Source of the DNA: Lutibacter sp. Hel_I_33_5
GTDB taxonomy: Bacteria > Bacteroidota > Bacteroidia > Flavobacteriales > Flavobacteriaceae
DNA: 64,000 nucleotides
Assembly: GCF_007827455.1 (NCBI RefSeq)
Contig: NZ_VISM01000001.1
Coordinates: forward strand, 248,001-312,000
Direction of reading: 5' to 3'
This document shows positions 17,020 to 25,617 of the stretch, piece after piece. The translations under genes and the position numbers were made by a program. Under the pieces are notes generated by a model. It was not told the DNA's origin. It worked only from the letters and a program-made list of their open reading frames with translations, and made no database searches. The first letter of the stretch is position 1. Each line of letters starts with the position of its first letter.

Positions 17020-17919
17020 ATGTGGATGTATTTAGGTTTATTGGCTGCTCTTTTCTTAGGATTACACAACTTATGTAAAAAACATGCAGTTCAAGGAAAT
17101 GAGGTTTTCCCTGTGCTTCTAGGCACGGTTTTTAGTGGTTTTTTATTTGTTGCTGTTTTTTATTTATTGGCTGTTTTATATCCAGATTATGCTCTAGAAA
17201 AAGGCTATAATTTTCAATCTATTTCTTGGCAAACTCATGGTTTTATTTTTATAAAATCGATGATTATGGCTGGTTCTTGGGTTTTAGCCTATCAAGCTTT
17301 AAGACATTTACCAATAACTATTGTAACTCCTATACGTTCTGCAGGTCCTTTCTTTACTTTTATTGGCGCAATGGTTATTTATAAAGAAAGTCCAAATTTA
17401 TTTCAATGGATTGGTTTTTTTCTAATTATATTTTCTGTGATATTATATTCTAGAATTGGTAAAAAAGAAGGCATTATTTTTAAAAAGAATAAATGGATAT
17501 TTGCCATTATTGGTGCTACCTTTTTAGGTGCTTCTAGTGGTTTGTATGACAAGTTTTTGATTCAGAGTATCCATTTAAACCCACAAACCTTACAGTTTTG
17601 GTTTTGCTTTTACACGATTCTAATATTGTTACTTATTTTAACGATCACTTGGTTTCCTTATCCAGAGAAGCGTAAATCATTTAAATTCCGTTGGTCTATA
17701 ATTGCTGTTGGTGTTTTATTACAAGCTGCTGATTATTTTTACTTTAAAGCTTTACAAGATCCTGACGCATTAATTATGCTACTTTCAGCAATAAAAAGAA
17801 GTCAAATTATTATTGCTGTAGTTGTTGGAGGACTTATATTTAAAGAAAAGAATAAGCGAAAGAAACTAGTACCATTAATTGGTATTATGTTAGGTGTCTT
17901 TTTGATTTTGTATTCTTAG
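17020..17919 (+). CDS. EamA/DMT-family permease
   Basis: A 299-residue inner-membrane protein with ten hydrophobic segments arranged as two five-helix halves, the EamA repeat layout. Typical motifs are a glycine-rich first helix (LAALFLGLHNLCKKHAV), PIRSAGPFFTFIGAMVIYKESP at the end of the first half, and AIKRSQIIIAVVVGGLIFKEKN at the end of the second. Such proteins export or import small metabolites; the substrate cannot be deduced. It converges on the giant adhesin gene, separated by a terminator. Confidence 0.88.
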   Translation: MWMYLGLLAALFLGLHNLCKKHAVQGNEVFPVLLGTVFSGFLFVAVFYLLAVLYPDYALEKGYNFQSISWQTHGFIFIKSMIMAGSWVLAYQALRHLPITIVTPIRSAGPFFTFIGAMVIYKESPNLFQWIGFFLIIFSVILYSRIGKKEGIIFKKNKWIFAIIGATFLGASSGLYDKFLIQSIHLNPQTLQFWFCFYTILILLLILTITWFPYPEKRKSFKFRWSIIAVGVLLQAADYFYFKALQDPDALIMLLSAIKRSQIIIAVVVGGLIFKEKNKRKKLVPLIGIMLGVFLILYS

Positions 17920-17947
17920 TTTCTACAACTATTTCATAAAGCATAAA

Positions 17948-17978
17948 AAAAGCCCATCAAATACTTGATGGGCTAAAA
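17948..17978. terminator. Bidirectional terminator hairpin (CCATCAA/TTGATGG)
   Basis: AGCCCATCAA (17951-17960) and TTGATGGGCT (17965-17974) form a 10-bp stem with a 4-nt loop and A runs on both sides, between convergent genes. Confidence 0.8.
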
Positions 17979-18001
17979 ATTATAAAATTTTAAAAACTAA
18001 T

Positions 18002-21000
18002 TTAATTTTTAATAACTTTTTTAATAGCTACCTCCCCTTTTTCAGTTGTTATTTTCATTAAATAAATTCCATTCGAAATTGAATGAATATTAATGTTTTT
18101 TGTCGTGAATTTTTTAACAATTTGACCTTGTAAATTGAACAAATCAATAGCCTTAATTTGCCCTTTTAATTCTACAGTTAACTTTCCATTTGTAGGATTT
18201 GGAAACATCTTAAAGTCAAAATTATTATGATCGTTTATACTAGCTGTACTGCTAAAGATTGCAGTAATATTTTTACTAGCATCCATAGTAATACTTAAAG
18301 GGTTTATTGTCCCAGTTGCATCCCCAGACCATCCAACAAATTGATATCCTGTATTTGGAGTTGCTGTTAATCCTACTACAGTTCCATCATCATATGTTCC
18401 ATTTGTTGGATTTGGGTTTGTTGTTACAGTACCATTAGTTGCAGTAATAGTTAATGTTCGTTGAATTTTACTAAACATTGCTGTAACAGACTTATCTGCA
18501 TCCATTGTAATATTTAAAGAATTTGTTGTTCCTGTTGCATCACCAGACCAACCATCAAATTGGTATCCTGCATTAGGAGTTGCTGTTATTCCTACTACAG
18601 TTCCATCATCATACGTTCCGTTTGTTGGATTTGGGTTTGTTGTTATAGTACCATTAGTTGCAGTAATAGTTAATGTTCGTTGAATTTTACTAAACATTGC
18701 TGTAACAGACTTATCTGCATCCATTGTAATATTTAAAGGATTTGTTGTTCCTGTTGCATCACCAGACCAACCATCAAATTGATATCCTGCATTAGGAGTT
18801 GCTGTTATTCCTACTACAGTTCCATCATCATACGTTCCGTTTGTTGGATTTGGGTTTGTTGTTACAGTACCATTAGTTGCAGTAATAGTTAATGTTCGTT
18901 GAATTTTACTAAACATTGCTGTAACAGACTTATCTGAATCCATTGTAATATTTAAAGGATTTGTTGTTCCTGTTGCATCACCAGACCAACCATCAAATTG
19001 GTATCCTGTATTAGGAGTTGCTGTTATTCCTACTACAGTTCCATCATCATACGTTCCGTTTGTTGGATTTGGGTTTGTTGTTACAGTACCATTAGTTGCA
19101 GTAATAGTTAATGTTCGTTGAATTTTACTAAACATTGCTGTAACAGACTTATCTGAATCCATTGTAATATTTAAAGGATTTGTTGTTCCTGTTGCATCAC
19201 CAGACCAACTATCAAATTGGTATCCTGCATTAGGAGTTGCTGTTATTCCTACTACAGTTCCATCATCATACGTTCCGTTTGTAGGATTTGGGTTTGTAGT
19301 TACTGTTCCGTTTGTAGCATTAATTGTTAAGGTACGTTGAATTTTACTAAACATTGCCGTAACAGACTTATCTGCATCCATTGTAATACTTAATGGATTT
19401 GTTGTATTTGTATTTCCAGTACCAGCAAAATCTCCCGTCCAATGAGAAAACTCATAATTAGAATCAGGATCTGGTGTTAACGTAACTACAGTTCCATCAT
19501 CATAAGTACCACTATTATTTGTTGTTGTATTAGGGTTTGGGCTCACCGTAATATTACCATTTGTTGCATTAATTATTAATGTACGTTGTGTAACAGGTAT
19601 TAAACTGAATATTGCAGTAACCGTTTTATCCGTATCTATTGTGATATTTTGAGGATTTGTTGTTCCTGTAACATCACCAGACCATCCATCAAACTGATAT
19701 CCAGTATTTGGTGTTGCTGTTAAAGTTACCACAGTTCCGTTTAAATAAGTACCGTTTGTTGGATATGAATTTGGAGTTACTGTTCCGTTTGTAGCATTAA
19801 TAGTTAATGTATGTTTTATTAAACTAAAGTTAGCTTTGTATGCTTTGTCTGCATCCATAGTAACACTTAAAGGGTTTGTTGACCCTGTTGCATCTCCAGA
19901 CCAACCATCAAATTGATATCCTGCATCTGGTGTTGCAGTTATAGCAACTACTGCACCATCTGTATAAGTACCATTCGTTGGATTTGGATTTGTTGTTACT
20001 GTACCATTACCAACTACTGATGTATTAAGAGTTCTTGTAACGACAATAGTTGCAGGATTTGATCCGAATTCATAGACTCCCATATCTACTGTAGTATTAA
20101 AAATACGTTGATTTCCTAATAAATCTGTACTAGTTGTTACATACGTATTATCTCCGCTATCTTTTGCTGGCGAACTCGTTGTTAATGAAAAATCTCCATT
20201 TAATAAATCTGTAAAAGACGGATCTGTATCACTTGTTGCAGTTGTTGATGTAATTAAAGAATCGTTAAAATTATTTTCATCTATAGAATTATACACATTA
20301 ACAGAAGTAACAGGTATTCCGTAAAGATCTGTAATAGATTTAGTTGCTACGTTACCAGTTGTTTTATTGTTCCAAAATATCGAATTTGAAACTACTGCAT
20401 TAAATGTACCAAAGAAACCAGGATGTCTACTAATTGCGAATACTGCATGAGTAGAAGCGTTTAAACTTTGTTCTGTACCTGTATCTGTATTGTTAACCAA
20501 TGTGTTATTTGTGAAATTTAAATCAACATCAGATGTGCTTCCTAACATTCTAAACCAACCTGCACTTCCACTAAATCCTAGTGCTGAAGCAGTTAAATTA
20601 GCTGCGGTATTACTGTTAAATAGTGTGTTTGAAATATTTATATCTACATTGGTATTACTTCTTATAATACTATAAATACCAGTACCCCAACGAGAGAAAT
20701 TATTGGTGAATTCACAGTTTTCTATAGTTAATACACCTCTAGTTCCTGTAGCATTATTCAACTCAAACTCTGCAATTAAACCAGCACTTGCATTTCTAGA
20801 AACATTGTTCTTAATAATACAATTTTTAAGTGTTAGTTTTGCAATTGCCTTATTCTTTACTATAGCACCTCCCTGTTCTGTTGTACTTAAACTATTATGA
20901 GCATCACTTATAGTTAAACCATCTAGTAATAAATCATTTCCTGTTGTTGTAATCTTAACAATATGAGTACTGTTTACATTTCTACGTGATGTCTCATTAT

Positions 21001-23836
21001 AATTAGCAAGATAACCCACAACGTTATTATCATCATTTCCTAAATCACCTGATAATATAGTTTCATTAGCTCCAAGAACTCTATCTGAAAGTTTTGTTTC
21101 TGTTCCTGCAAAACCTCCATAAATTTTCATACCACTCTTTGTTATATTAAAAGAAACACTTATATCTGACGCATTTGGTGTATAAGTACCAGCAGCTACC
21201 CAGATTTCAGAATTATTAACAGTATTTGATAAAGCGGTAGTTAAACTTGTATAGGCATCTGGCCAAGTTGTACCATCGTTATTTCCTGTAGCATTCTTGT
21301 TAACATATATTTTTGATTTCACAAAATTAGCCGTTATATTGATGGTGTTATTTACTAATACGCCTAAAGTATTTGTATTACCAACGATATCTCCTGTCCA
21401 ACCATTAAATTTATATCCTGCAGCTGGTGTTGCTACTAAATTTAATACAGTACCATAATCATGGTTTTGTGAGACAGGATGATTTACAGTTCCGTTTCCG
21501 GTTACTTGTACATTTACTTTATATGTAAATAATGCATACGGGTCAAACTCATATGCTCCCACATCTATAGTACTTGTAACAATTCTATCTTTACCTAATA
21601 AATCTTTTGTAAAAGTTGCTGGTAATTTTGAATTATCTCCTGTATTAATTGCAGGTGAACCTGATAGTAATATAAATTCATTATTAGCTGCATCTTTAAG
21701 TAATGGATCTGCATTACTAGTATTTGTTAAATTAGCAGCTGTTAATTTAGAAAAACTACCCTGATCTATAGAATTTACTGCTGTTACATTTTGCCCTAAA
21801 GTAGTGTGCATTCCTGATATAGCATTAGCTATTACTCCCCCTGTAATGGTATTATTCCAAAAAATACAATTGGCAGCCTCTAAATTTAAAGTTCCACTAG
21901 TAGTAGAAGCTCCGACAGTAGCTCTATTTAAGTTGTTCATATAACTATGTGTACCGATATCATTATTATTAACATAGGTGTTATTTACTAAACTAGTAGT
22001 TACATTAGCAGATCCATGTAGAGATCTAAACCAACCAGCACTAGCAGCAAATCCTACAGCGCCACTTAAATTTTTAGCTTCATTATTACTAAATAAAGAA
22101 TTGGTTACTTTAAATGTAAACACACCACCAGATCTTGCCCAAGCAGCAAAAGAAGTACTGTGGCGTGCAATGTTATTATCAAAAATACAGTTCTCGATAT
22201 CAAGAGTACCTCCAGAAGAGGTATATTCTGCATTTATACCTGCTGCATGACCAGCATAATTGTTTTTAAACGTAGAGTTTTTTACTGTCAATGAATTTAC
22301 AGTTACTCGTTTAAAAATACCTGCTCCTGTTGAATTATTAGCTGTACTATTTGCAACTCCATCTTGAATAATAAAACCATCTATAACAATATCATTTTGA
22401 TTTACATCAATAACATGATACGCGTTTTCACTTCTACTTCCTCCAATGTCATCTCCTGACAAATCACCAGATAAGATGGTTTCATTAGTTCTTAAATCTC
22501 TTTGATTTAAAGTAGTTTCTGTACCGTTAAACCCTCCATATAATTCAACATTTTTTTTGTTGATTGCAAAAGGAACAGTTCTGCTTGAAGCATGAGGTGT
22601 ATAAGTACCTTTTGCAACCCAAATTTCACCACCCTCTTGCAATGTACTTAATGCACCCTGTAAGTCTGTATATGCATTTGTCCAAGAAGTTCCGTCATTT
22701 GTTCCTGTTGCATTTTTATTAACGTATGTAATCCCGTTGGTTCTAACCTCTAATGGAGAGGACCAACTAGACATCGTTGAATTTGCACAAGGTCTTCTTA
22801 AATATACATTGTAAATAGTACCTGGTTGTAGACCAGTTAAATTTTGAACATCATTGGCTGTATAATTTATGTTTGATACTATTGTAGCATTTGCAAAAGG
22901 TTGTCCTTTAGCAACGTATGCTAAATCGAAAGTACCCGATTCTGACCAAGAAACATCTGCTGTGGTTTCAGTAATATTAGCTGTTGAAATAATAGATGTT
23001 AACGGTGGAAAACAAAAATTATTTATAGTAGCTAATTGTGTAACTTCTGCTTGTGTTACTCTTTTAGTATAAATATTTAAATCATCTATAGCACCATGAA
23101 ACCTATTTGAGTCGCTCAAATTATTAGTTCTGTTGTTTCCGACTGTAAAGTTTCCGTTCGTGTCATGAGATCCAAGTAATCTAAAACTAACTGAAGATGA
23201 ACCACTTTCATCTATTCCTACTTCGCCTTGATCTAAACCATCAATGAACACCCTTGTTCTAGTTCTAATAAAAATGGTTAATCCTGAAGAACTAACACTA
23301 TAAGTATTACCAATTGTCATTACAACATGATGCCAGTTACCATCACTAATAATAGGAGTCGTACTATTAGTTGAACCTCTGTATGAAGTATTTCCACTAT
23401 GCAATACTCTTGTACTTACTCCTATTTTACCATCTTGTAAAAAAACATAATACCCTGTCCAAGTAGTACTAGTTAAACTTGAGTTATTATTAGAATCGTC
23501 AATAATAATTCTTTTATTAGTATCATTTGTAGTTGTTTTGATCCAAAAACTAACTGTACCTTCATTTCCGTAGTTAGCACCTAAATTATTACTAGGATAC
23601 GCTACATCTGTTCTTGTTAAATGATCTCCATTTAAACTAATTGCATTATTTGCTACTGTAAAGCGGTCATCTATATTTGCTAATGCTGTTCCTGTTTGTG
23701 TAAATGTTACTGCATTGGCTGCGTCTGTAAAAACTCCATTGGTGAAGTCGTAATTAGCATATAAACCATTAGTGGGTATTTGTGCGTAGGTTATGCTAGC
23801 TACAAAAAGTAATAAGAAAAATAATTTTGATTTCAT
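18002..23836 (-). CDS. Giant T9SS-secreted repeat protein (LamG, FN3-like, beta-helix, InlB-type repeats)
   Basis: A 1944-residue secreted protein. The signal peptide MKSKLFFLLLFVASITYAQ begins at 23836; an ATG eight codons upstream is less likely. In order: a concanavalin/LamG-like domain (about 20-265), a fibronectin-III-like segment (about 275-365), a right-handed beta-helix (about 370-740, opening YVNKNATGTNDG), one InlB-B-like repeat, a second beta-helix (about 800-1220, opening YVNKNATGNNDG), then eight InlB-B-like repeats, five almost identical at 219 bp each. It ends in a T9SS type A sorting domain (FKMFPNPTNGKLTVEL, ISNGIYLMKI). The architecture suggests a surface adhesin or glycan-binding protein. 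An upstream direct repeat matches those before the nearby secreted-protein and LytTR genes. Confidence 0.9.
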   Translation of the reverse strand: MKSKLFFLLLFVASITYAQIPTNGLYANYDFTNGVFTDAANAVTFTQTGTALANIDDRFTVANNAISLNGDHLTRTDVAYPSNNLGANYGNEGTVSFWIKTTTNDTNKRIIIDDSNNNSSLTSTTWTGYYVFLQDGKIGVSTRVLHSGNTSYRGSTNSTTPIISDGNWHHVVMTIGNTYSVSSSGLTIFIRTRTRVFIDGLDQGEVGIDESGSSSVSFRLLGSHDTNGNFTVGNNRTNNLSDSNRFHGAIDDLNIYTKRVTQAEVTQLATINNFCFPPLTSIISTANITETTADVSWSESGTFDLAYVAKGQPFANATIVSNINYTANDVQNLTGLQPGTIYNVYLRRPCANSTMSSWSSPLEVRTNGITYVNKNATGTNDGTSWTNAYTDLQGALSTLQEGGEIWVAKGTYTPHASSRTVPFAINKKNVELYGGFNGTETTLNQRDLRTNETILSGDLSGDDIGGSRSENAYHVIDVNQNDIVIDGFIIQDGVANSTANNSTGAGIFKRVTVNSLTVKNSTFKNNYAGHAAGINAEYTSSGGTLDIENCIFDNNIARHSTSFAAWARSGGVFTFKVTNSLFSNNEAKNLSGAVGFAASAGWFRSLHGSANVTTSLVNNTYVNNNDIGTHSYMNNLNRATVGASTTSGTLNLEAANCIFWNNTITGGVIANAISGMHTTLGQNVTAVNSIDQGSFSKLTAANLTNTSNADPLLKDAANNEFILLSGSPAINTGDNSKLPATFTKDLLGKDRIVTSTIDVGAYEFDPYALFTYKVNVQVTGNGTVNHPVSQNHDYGTVLNLVATPAAGYKFNGWTGDIVGNTNTLGVLVNNTINITANFVKSKIYVNKNATGNNDGTTWPDAYTSLTTALSNTVNNSEIWVAAGTYTPNASDISVSFNITKSGMKIYGGFAGTETKLSDRVLGANETILSGDLGNDDNNVVGYLANYNETSRRNVNSTHIVKITTTGNDLLLDGLTISDAHNSLSTTEQGGAIVKNKAIAKLTLKNCIIKNNVSRNASAGLIAEFELNNATGTRGVLTIENCEFTNNFSRWGTGIYSIIRSNTNVDINISNTLFNSNTAANLTASALGFSGSAGWFRMLGSTSDVDLNFTNNTLVNNTDTGTEQSLNASTHAVFAISRHPGFFGTFNAVVSNSIFWNNKTTGNVATKSITDLYGIPVTSVNVYNSIDENNFNDSLITSTTATSDTDPSFTDLLNGDFSLTTSSPAKDSGDNTYVTTSTDLLGNQRIFNTTVDMGVYEFGSNPATIVVTRTLNTSVVGNGTVTTNPNPTNGTYTDGAVVAITATPDAGYQFDGWSGDATGSTNPLSVTMDADKAYKANFSLIKHTLTINATNGTVTPNSYPTNGTYLNGTVVTLTATPNTGYQFDGWSGDVTGTTNPQNITIDTDKTVTAIFSLIPVTQRTLIINATNGNITVSPNPNTTTNNSGTYDDGTVVTLTPDPDSNYEFSHWTGDFAGTGNTNTTNPLSITMDADKSVTAMFSKIQRTLTINATNGTVTTNPNPTNGTYDDGTVVGITATPNAGYQFDSWSGDATGTTNPLNITMDSDKSVTAMFSKIQRTLTITATNGTVTTNPNPTNGTYDDGTVVGITATPNTGYQFDGWSGDATGTTNPLNITMDSDKSVTAMFSKIQRTLTITATNGTVTTNPNPTNGTYDDGTVVGITATPNAGYQFDGWSGDATGTTNPLNITMDADKSVTAMFSKIQRTLTITATNGTITTNPNPTNGTYDDGTVVGITATPNAGYQFDGWSGDATGTTNSLNITMDADKSVTAMFSKIQRTLTITATNGTVTTNPNPTNGTYDDGTVVGLTATPNTGYQFVGWSGDATGTINPLSITMDASKNITAIFSSTASINDHNNFDFKMFPNPTNGKLTVELKGQIKAIDLFNLQGQIVKKFTTKNINIHSISNGIYLMKITTEKGEVAIKKVIKN
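18242..20035 (-). repeat. Tandem InlB-type repeats (five near-identical 219-bp units)
   Basis: Between 18242 and 19336 five 73-residue units follow each other with a period of exactly 219 bp; landmark ACCATTAGTT recurs at 18431, 18650, 18869 and 19088. Three more divergent units extend the array to 20035. Near-identity at the DNA level indicates recent expansion by recombination or slippage. Confidence 0.9.
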
Positions 23837-23857
23837 TTTATTGATTTTATGTTTTGG

Positions 23858-23924
23858 CAAAAAAACGGCGAGATTTTATATTGTAAACAATTCACTTTAT
23901 GAATAGTGATTTTAGTTTGTGAAT
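23858..23924 (-). promoter_or_regulatory. Direct-repeat operator and promoter of the giant adhesin gene (site A)
   Basis: In gene orientation: ATTCACAAA (23916-23924), 11 nt, ATTCATAAA (23896-23904), 30 nt, then TTTTTTTG (23858-23865), which matches the -7 consensus TAnnTTTG at all but one position. The same arrangement occurs at 25518-25584 and 29295-29360. Confidence 0.65.
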
Positions 23925-23941
23925 GAAAATTTTAAACAAAA

Positions 23942-23972
23942 AAAAACTCAGTTATGAAAACTGAGTTTATTG
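23942..23972 (-). terminator. Rho-independent terminator after the 152-residue secreted protein gene
   Basis: On the minus strand AAACTCAGTT and AACTGAGTTT form a 10-bp stem with a short loop, followed by a long T run. It lies about 25 nt past the stop codon at 23996. Confidence 0.85.
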
Positions 23973-23995
23973 TATTTATTAATTTATAGTATATC

Positions 23996-24454
23996 TTATT
24001 CAGAAATCTTTATAATAAATTCTTTGATTTTTTGCTTTGTCATAGCATTAGCTTTAATTTTACTTTTACTATAAAAATTACTGAATGAAAAATCTGTCCA
24101 ATCTGGCGATTTTTTATTTGCTGGCATTATCATTACAAAGCTTTCTTTGTCGTAAGTAATCATATATAATCCAATAGCATTAAAGAAAACGGGGAACCCT
24201 AAAGCTTGGCTATCTTCTTTTTGATATTTATACATTGCAGGAGAGCATCGTTGACAAGCTGCAACAACCAATACTTTGTCATTTCCCCATTTAGTAAATT
24301 GAAATAGTTTTTCTTTGGTCATCTTTCTTCCTATTCCTCTCTCTGCATCCATTAAAAGATAAGTTCCATCAATAGTTTTAGTAGGCTCTTTACTTTGAGA
24401 AAAAAGCATACAAGGCATTAGTATTAAAATTAAGAGTGTTAAAAGTGTTTTCAT
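23996..24454 (-). CDS. Secreted protein of unknown function (152 aa)
   Basis: The signal peptide MKTLLTLLILILMPCMLFSQ is followed by about 130 residues with one CxxC motif (ACQRCSP) and aromatic-rich strands (FPVFFNAIGLYMITYDKESF). I recognise no family. It starts 55 nt after the stop of the 326-residue secreted protein and is followed by a strong terminator, so the two probably form a bicistronic unit under the direct-repeat promoter at 25518-25584. The CxxC might bind metal or form a disulfide. Confidence 0.7.
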   Translation of the reverse strand: MKTLLTLLILILMPCMLFSQSKEPTKTIDGTYLLMDAERGIGRKMTKEKLFQFTKWGNDKVLVVAACQRCSPAMYKYQKEDSQALGFPVFFNAIGLYMITYDKESFVMIMPANKKSPDWTDFSFSNFYSKSKIKANAMTKQKIKEFIIKISE

Positions 24455-24509
24455 AATTAGTTAAATTTAGTTTAGTAGTATTTTTACGTTTTACACAACT
24501 CTCTATATA

Positions 24510-25490
24510 TTAGTTTATATTTATAGTTTTACCACAACCTGTATTCTTACCATAAACCTTCCTTCCCTCTACAATATATGCATCACTATCGCAATTCCAA
24601 GCTCTTGTTCCTCCTGCTACTACCTCCGTACCTAAGCTACAACCAGTACTAGAGTGACATATATAAATAGATTGACTGCTGTTATTTCTAAGTGTTACAT
24701 TATCTCTTTTTTTCACATCCTCTACAAATTTTTGATAAGCTTTCATCCTTTTATACTTTGGCGTTGCTTTAATAGAGTCATTATACCTTTTTATTTCATC
24801 AGCACCTTTATTTTTTGCTGCAATGATATTTTTATCATGCTGTTTTTCTTTTATTGTTCTATTTTTCTGCTTAGCCTTCATTGCTACTAAATAATCTTTA
24901 ATTAACTTATCTAGATTTTTATTTTGTAAGGCTTTGTGAGCTTCTCCGTAATTAGGATTCTTTTTAGATTTGTTTTTTGCTTCTTTTAGTTTTTGAAAGA
25001 AAGACATCTTTTTCTTTTTAGTTTTTTTCTTATTTCCAGTAGCTTTTTCTCCTTTTATTTTAATATAAACATCATCTATATTTTTAAAAGACGTTCCGTC
25101 AGTAGAAATACCTCTTACAACAAATACATAGTCCTCGATAGCTATAATTCCGTCCTTTTGATATTTATGTTTCATATAGCTTTCATAAGGATATCCGCTA
25201 CATTCATAGTAACCTTCTATCACATTATATCCTCCTCCTTTTTCACCTTTTTTCTTTCCTTCATCTATAATAGCACTTATTTCATAACCTTCACCTGAAG
25301 AAAGACGTTTTAAATCAAACTTAACTACATATCGTTTGTCGTTAATTTCATAAGTACCATCACCTTCAGCATCCCAGACTCTTGTATACTCTTGGTATTG
25401 ATCATTCATTGAAATATTATCAAATAAGTTGTTTTGTGCAAATGATATTGTTGTTATCAAAAGTGCAATTGCTGTAATTAAATTTCTCAT
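24510..25490 (-). CDS. Secreted protein of unknown function (326 aa)
   Basis: The signal peptide MRNLITAIALLITTISFAQ is followed by a beta-rich domain (about 25-150), a very Lys-rich central region (about 150-265, probably helical/coiled), and a small Cys-containing C-terminal domain (YICHSSTGCSLG, RAWNCDSDAYIVEG, NTGCGKTININ) with four cysteines that could form two disulfides. No family recognised. It is preceded by the direct-repeat promoter also seen before the adhesin and the LytTR gene, so it is probably a target of that two-component system. Confidence 0.72.
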   Translation of the reverse strand: MRNLITAIALLITTISFAQNNLFDNISMNDQYQEYTRVWDAEGDGTYEINDKRYVVKFDLKRLSSGEGYEISAIIDEGKKKGEKGGGYNVIEGYYECSGYPYESYMKHKYQKDGIIAIEDYVFVVRGISTDGTSFKNIDDVYIKIKGEKATGNKKKTKKKKMSFFQKLKEAKNKSKKNPNYGEAHKALQNKNLDKLIKDYLVAMKAKQKNRTIKEKQHDKNIIAAKNKGADEIKRYNDSIKATPKYKRMKAYQKFVEDVKKRDNVTLRNNSSQSIYICHSSTGCSLGTEVVAGGTRAWNCDSDAYIVEGRKVYGKNTGCGKTININ

Positions 25491-25517
25491 TGTTTTTTAT
25501 ATTAAATATTTTGAATA

Positions 25518-25584
25518 CAAGATTACAATCAGAATAAAAAAAAAGAACAAAACGTTTTATGAATGGTAGTTTTGGTTTGTGAAT
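25518..25584 (-). promoter_or_regulatory. Direct-repeat operator and promoter of the secreted-protein pair (site B)
   Basis: In gene orientation: ATTCACAAA (25576-25584), 11 nt, ATTCATAAA (25556-25564), 30 nt, then TAATCTTG (25518-25525), one mismatch from the -7 consensus. The half-sites are identical to those of site A. Confidence 0.7.
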
Positions 25585-25617
25585 GAAATAATGGGGCTCT
25601 TAAAGCTAAGAAATGTT

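Noticed and set aside
18242-19336. Regularly spaced repeats that could be taken for a CRISPR-like array
   Set aside because: The units are 219 bp, contiguous and in frame within a coding sequence; there are no spacers.
21978-22250. 90-residue plus-strand frame opposite the giant adhesin gene
   Set aside because: Antisense shadow of a low-complexity beta-helix gene; no promoter or recognisable domain.
24993-25298. 101-residue hydrophobic plus-strand frame
   Set aside because: Reverse complement of the Lys-rich coding region of the 326-residue secreted protein, which gives Phe/Ser-rich nonsense.
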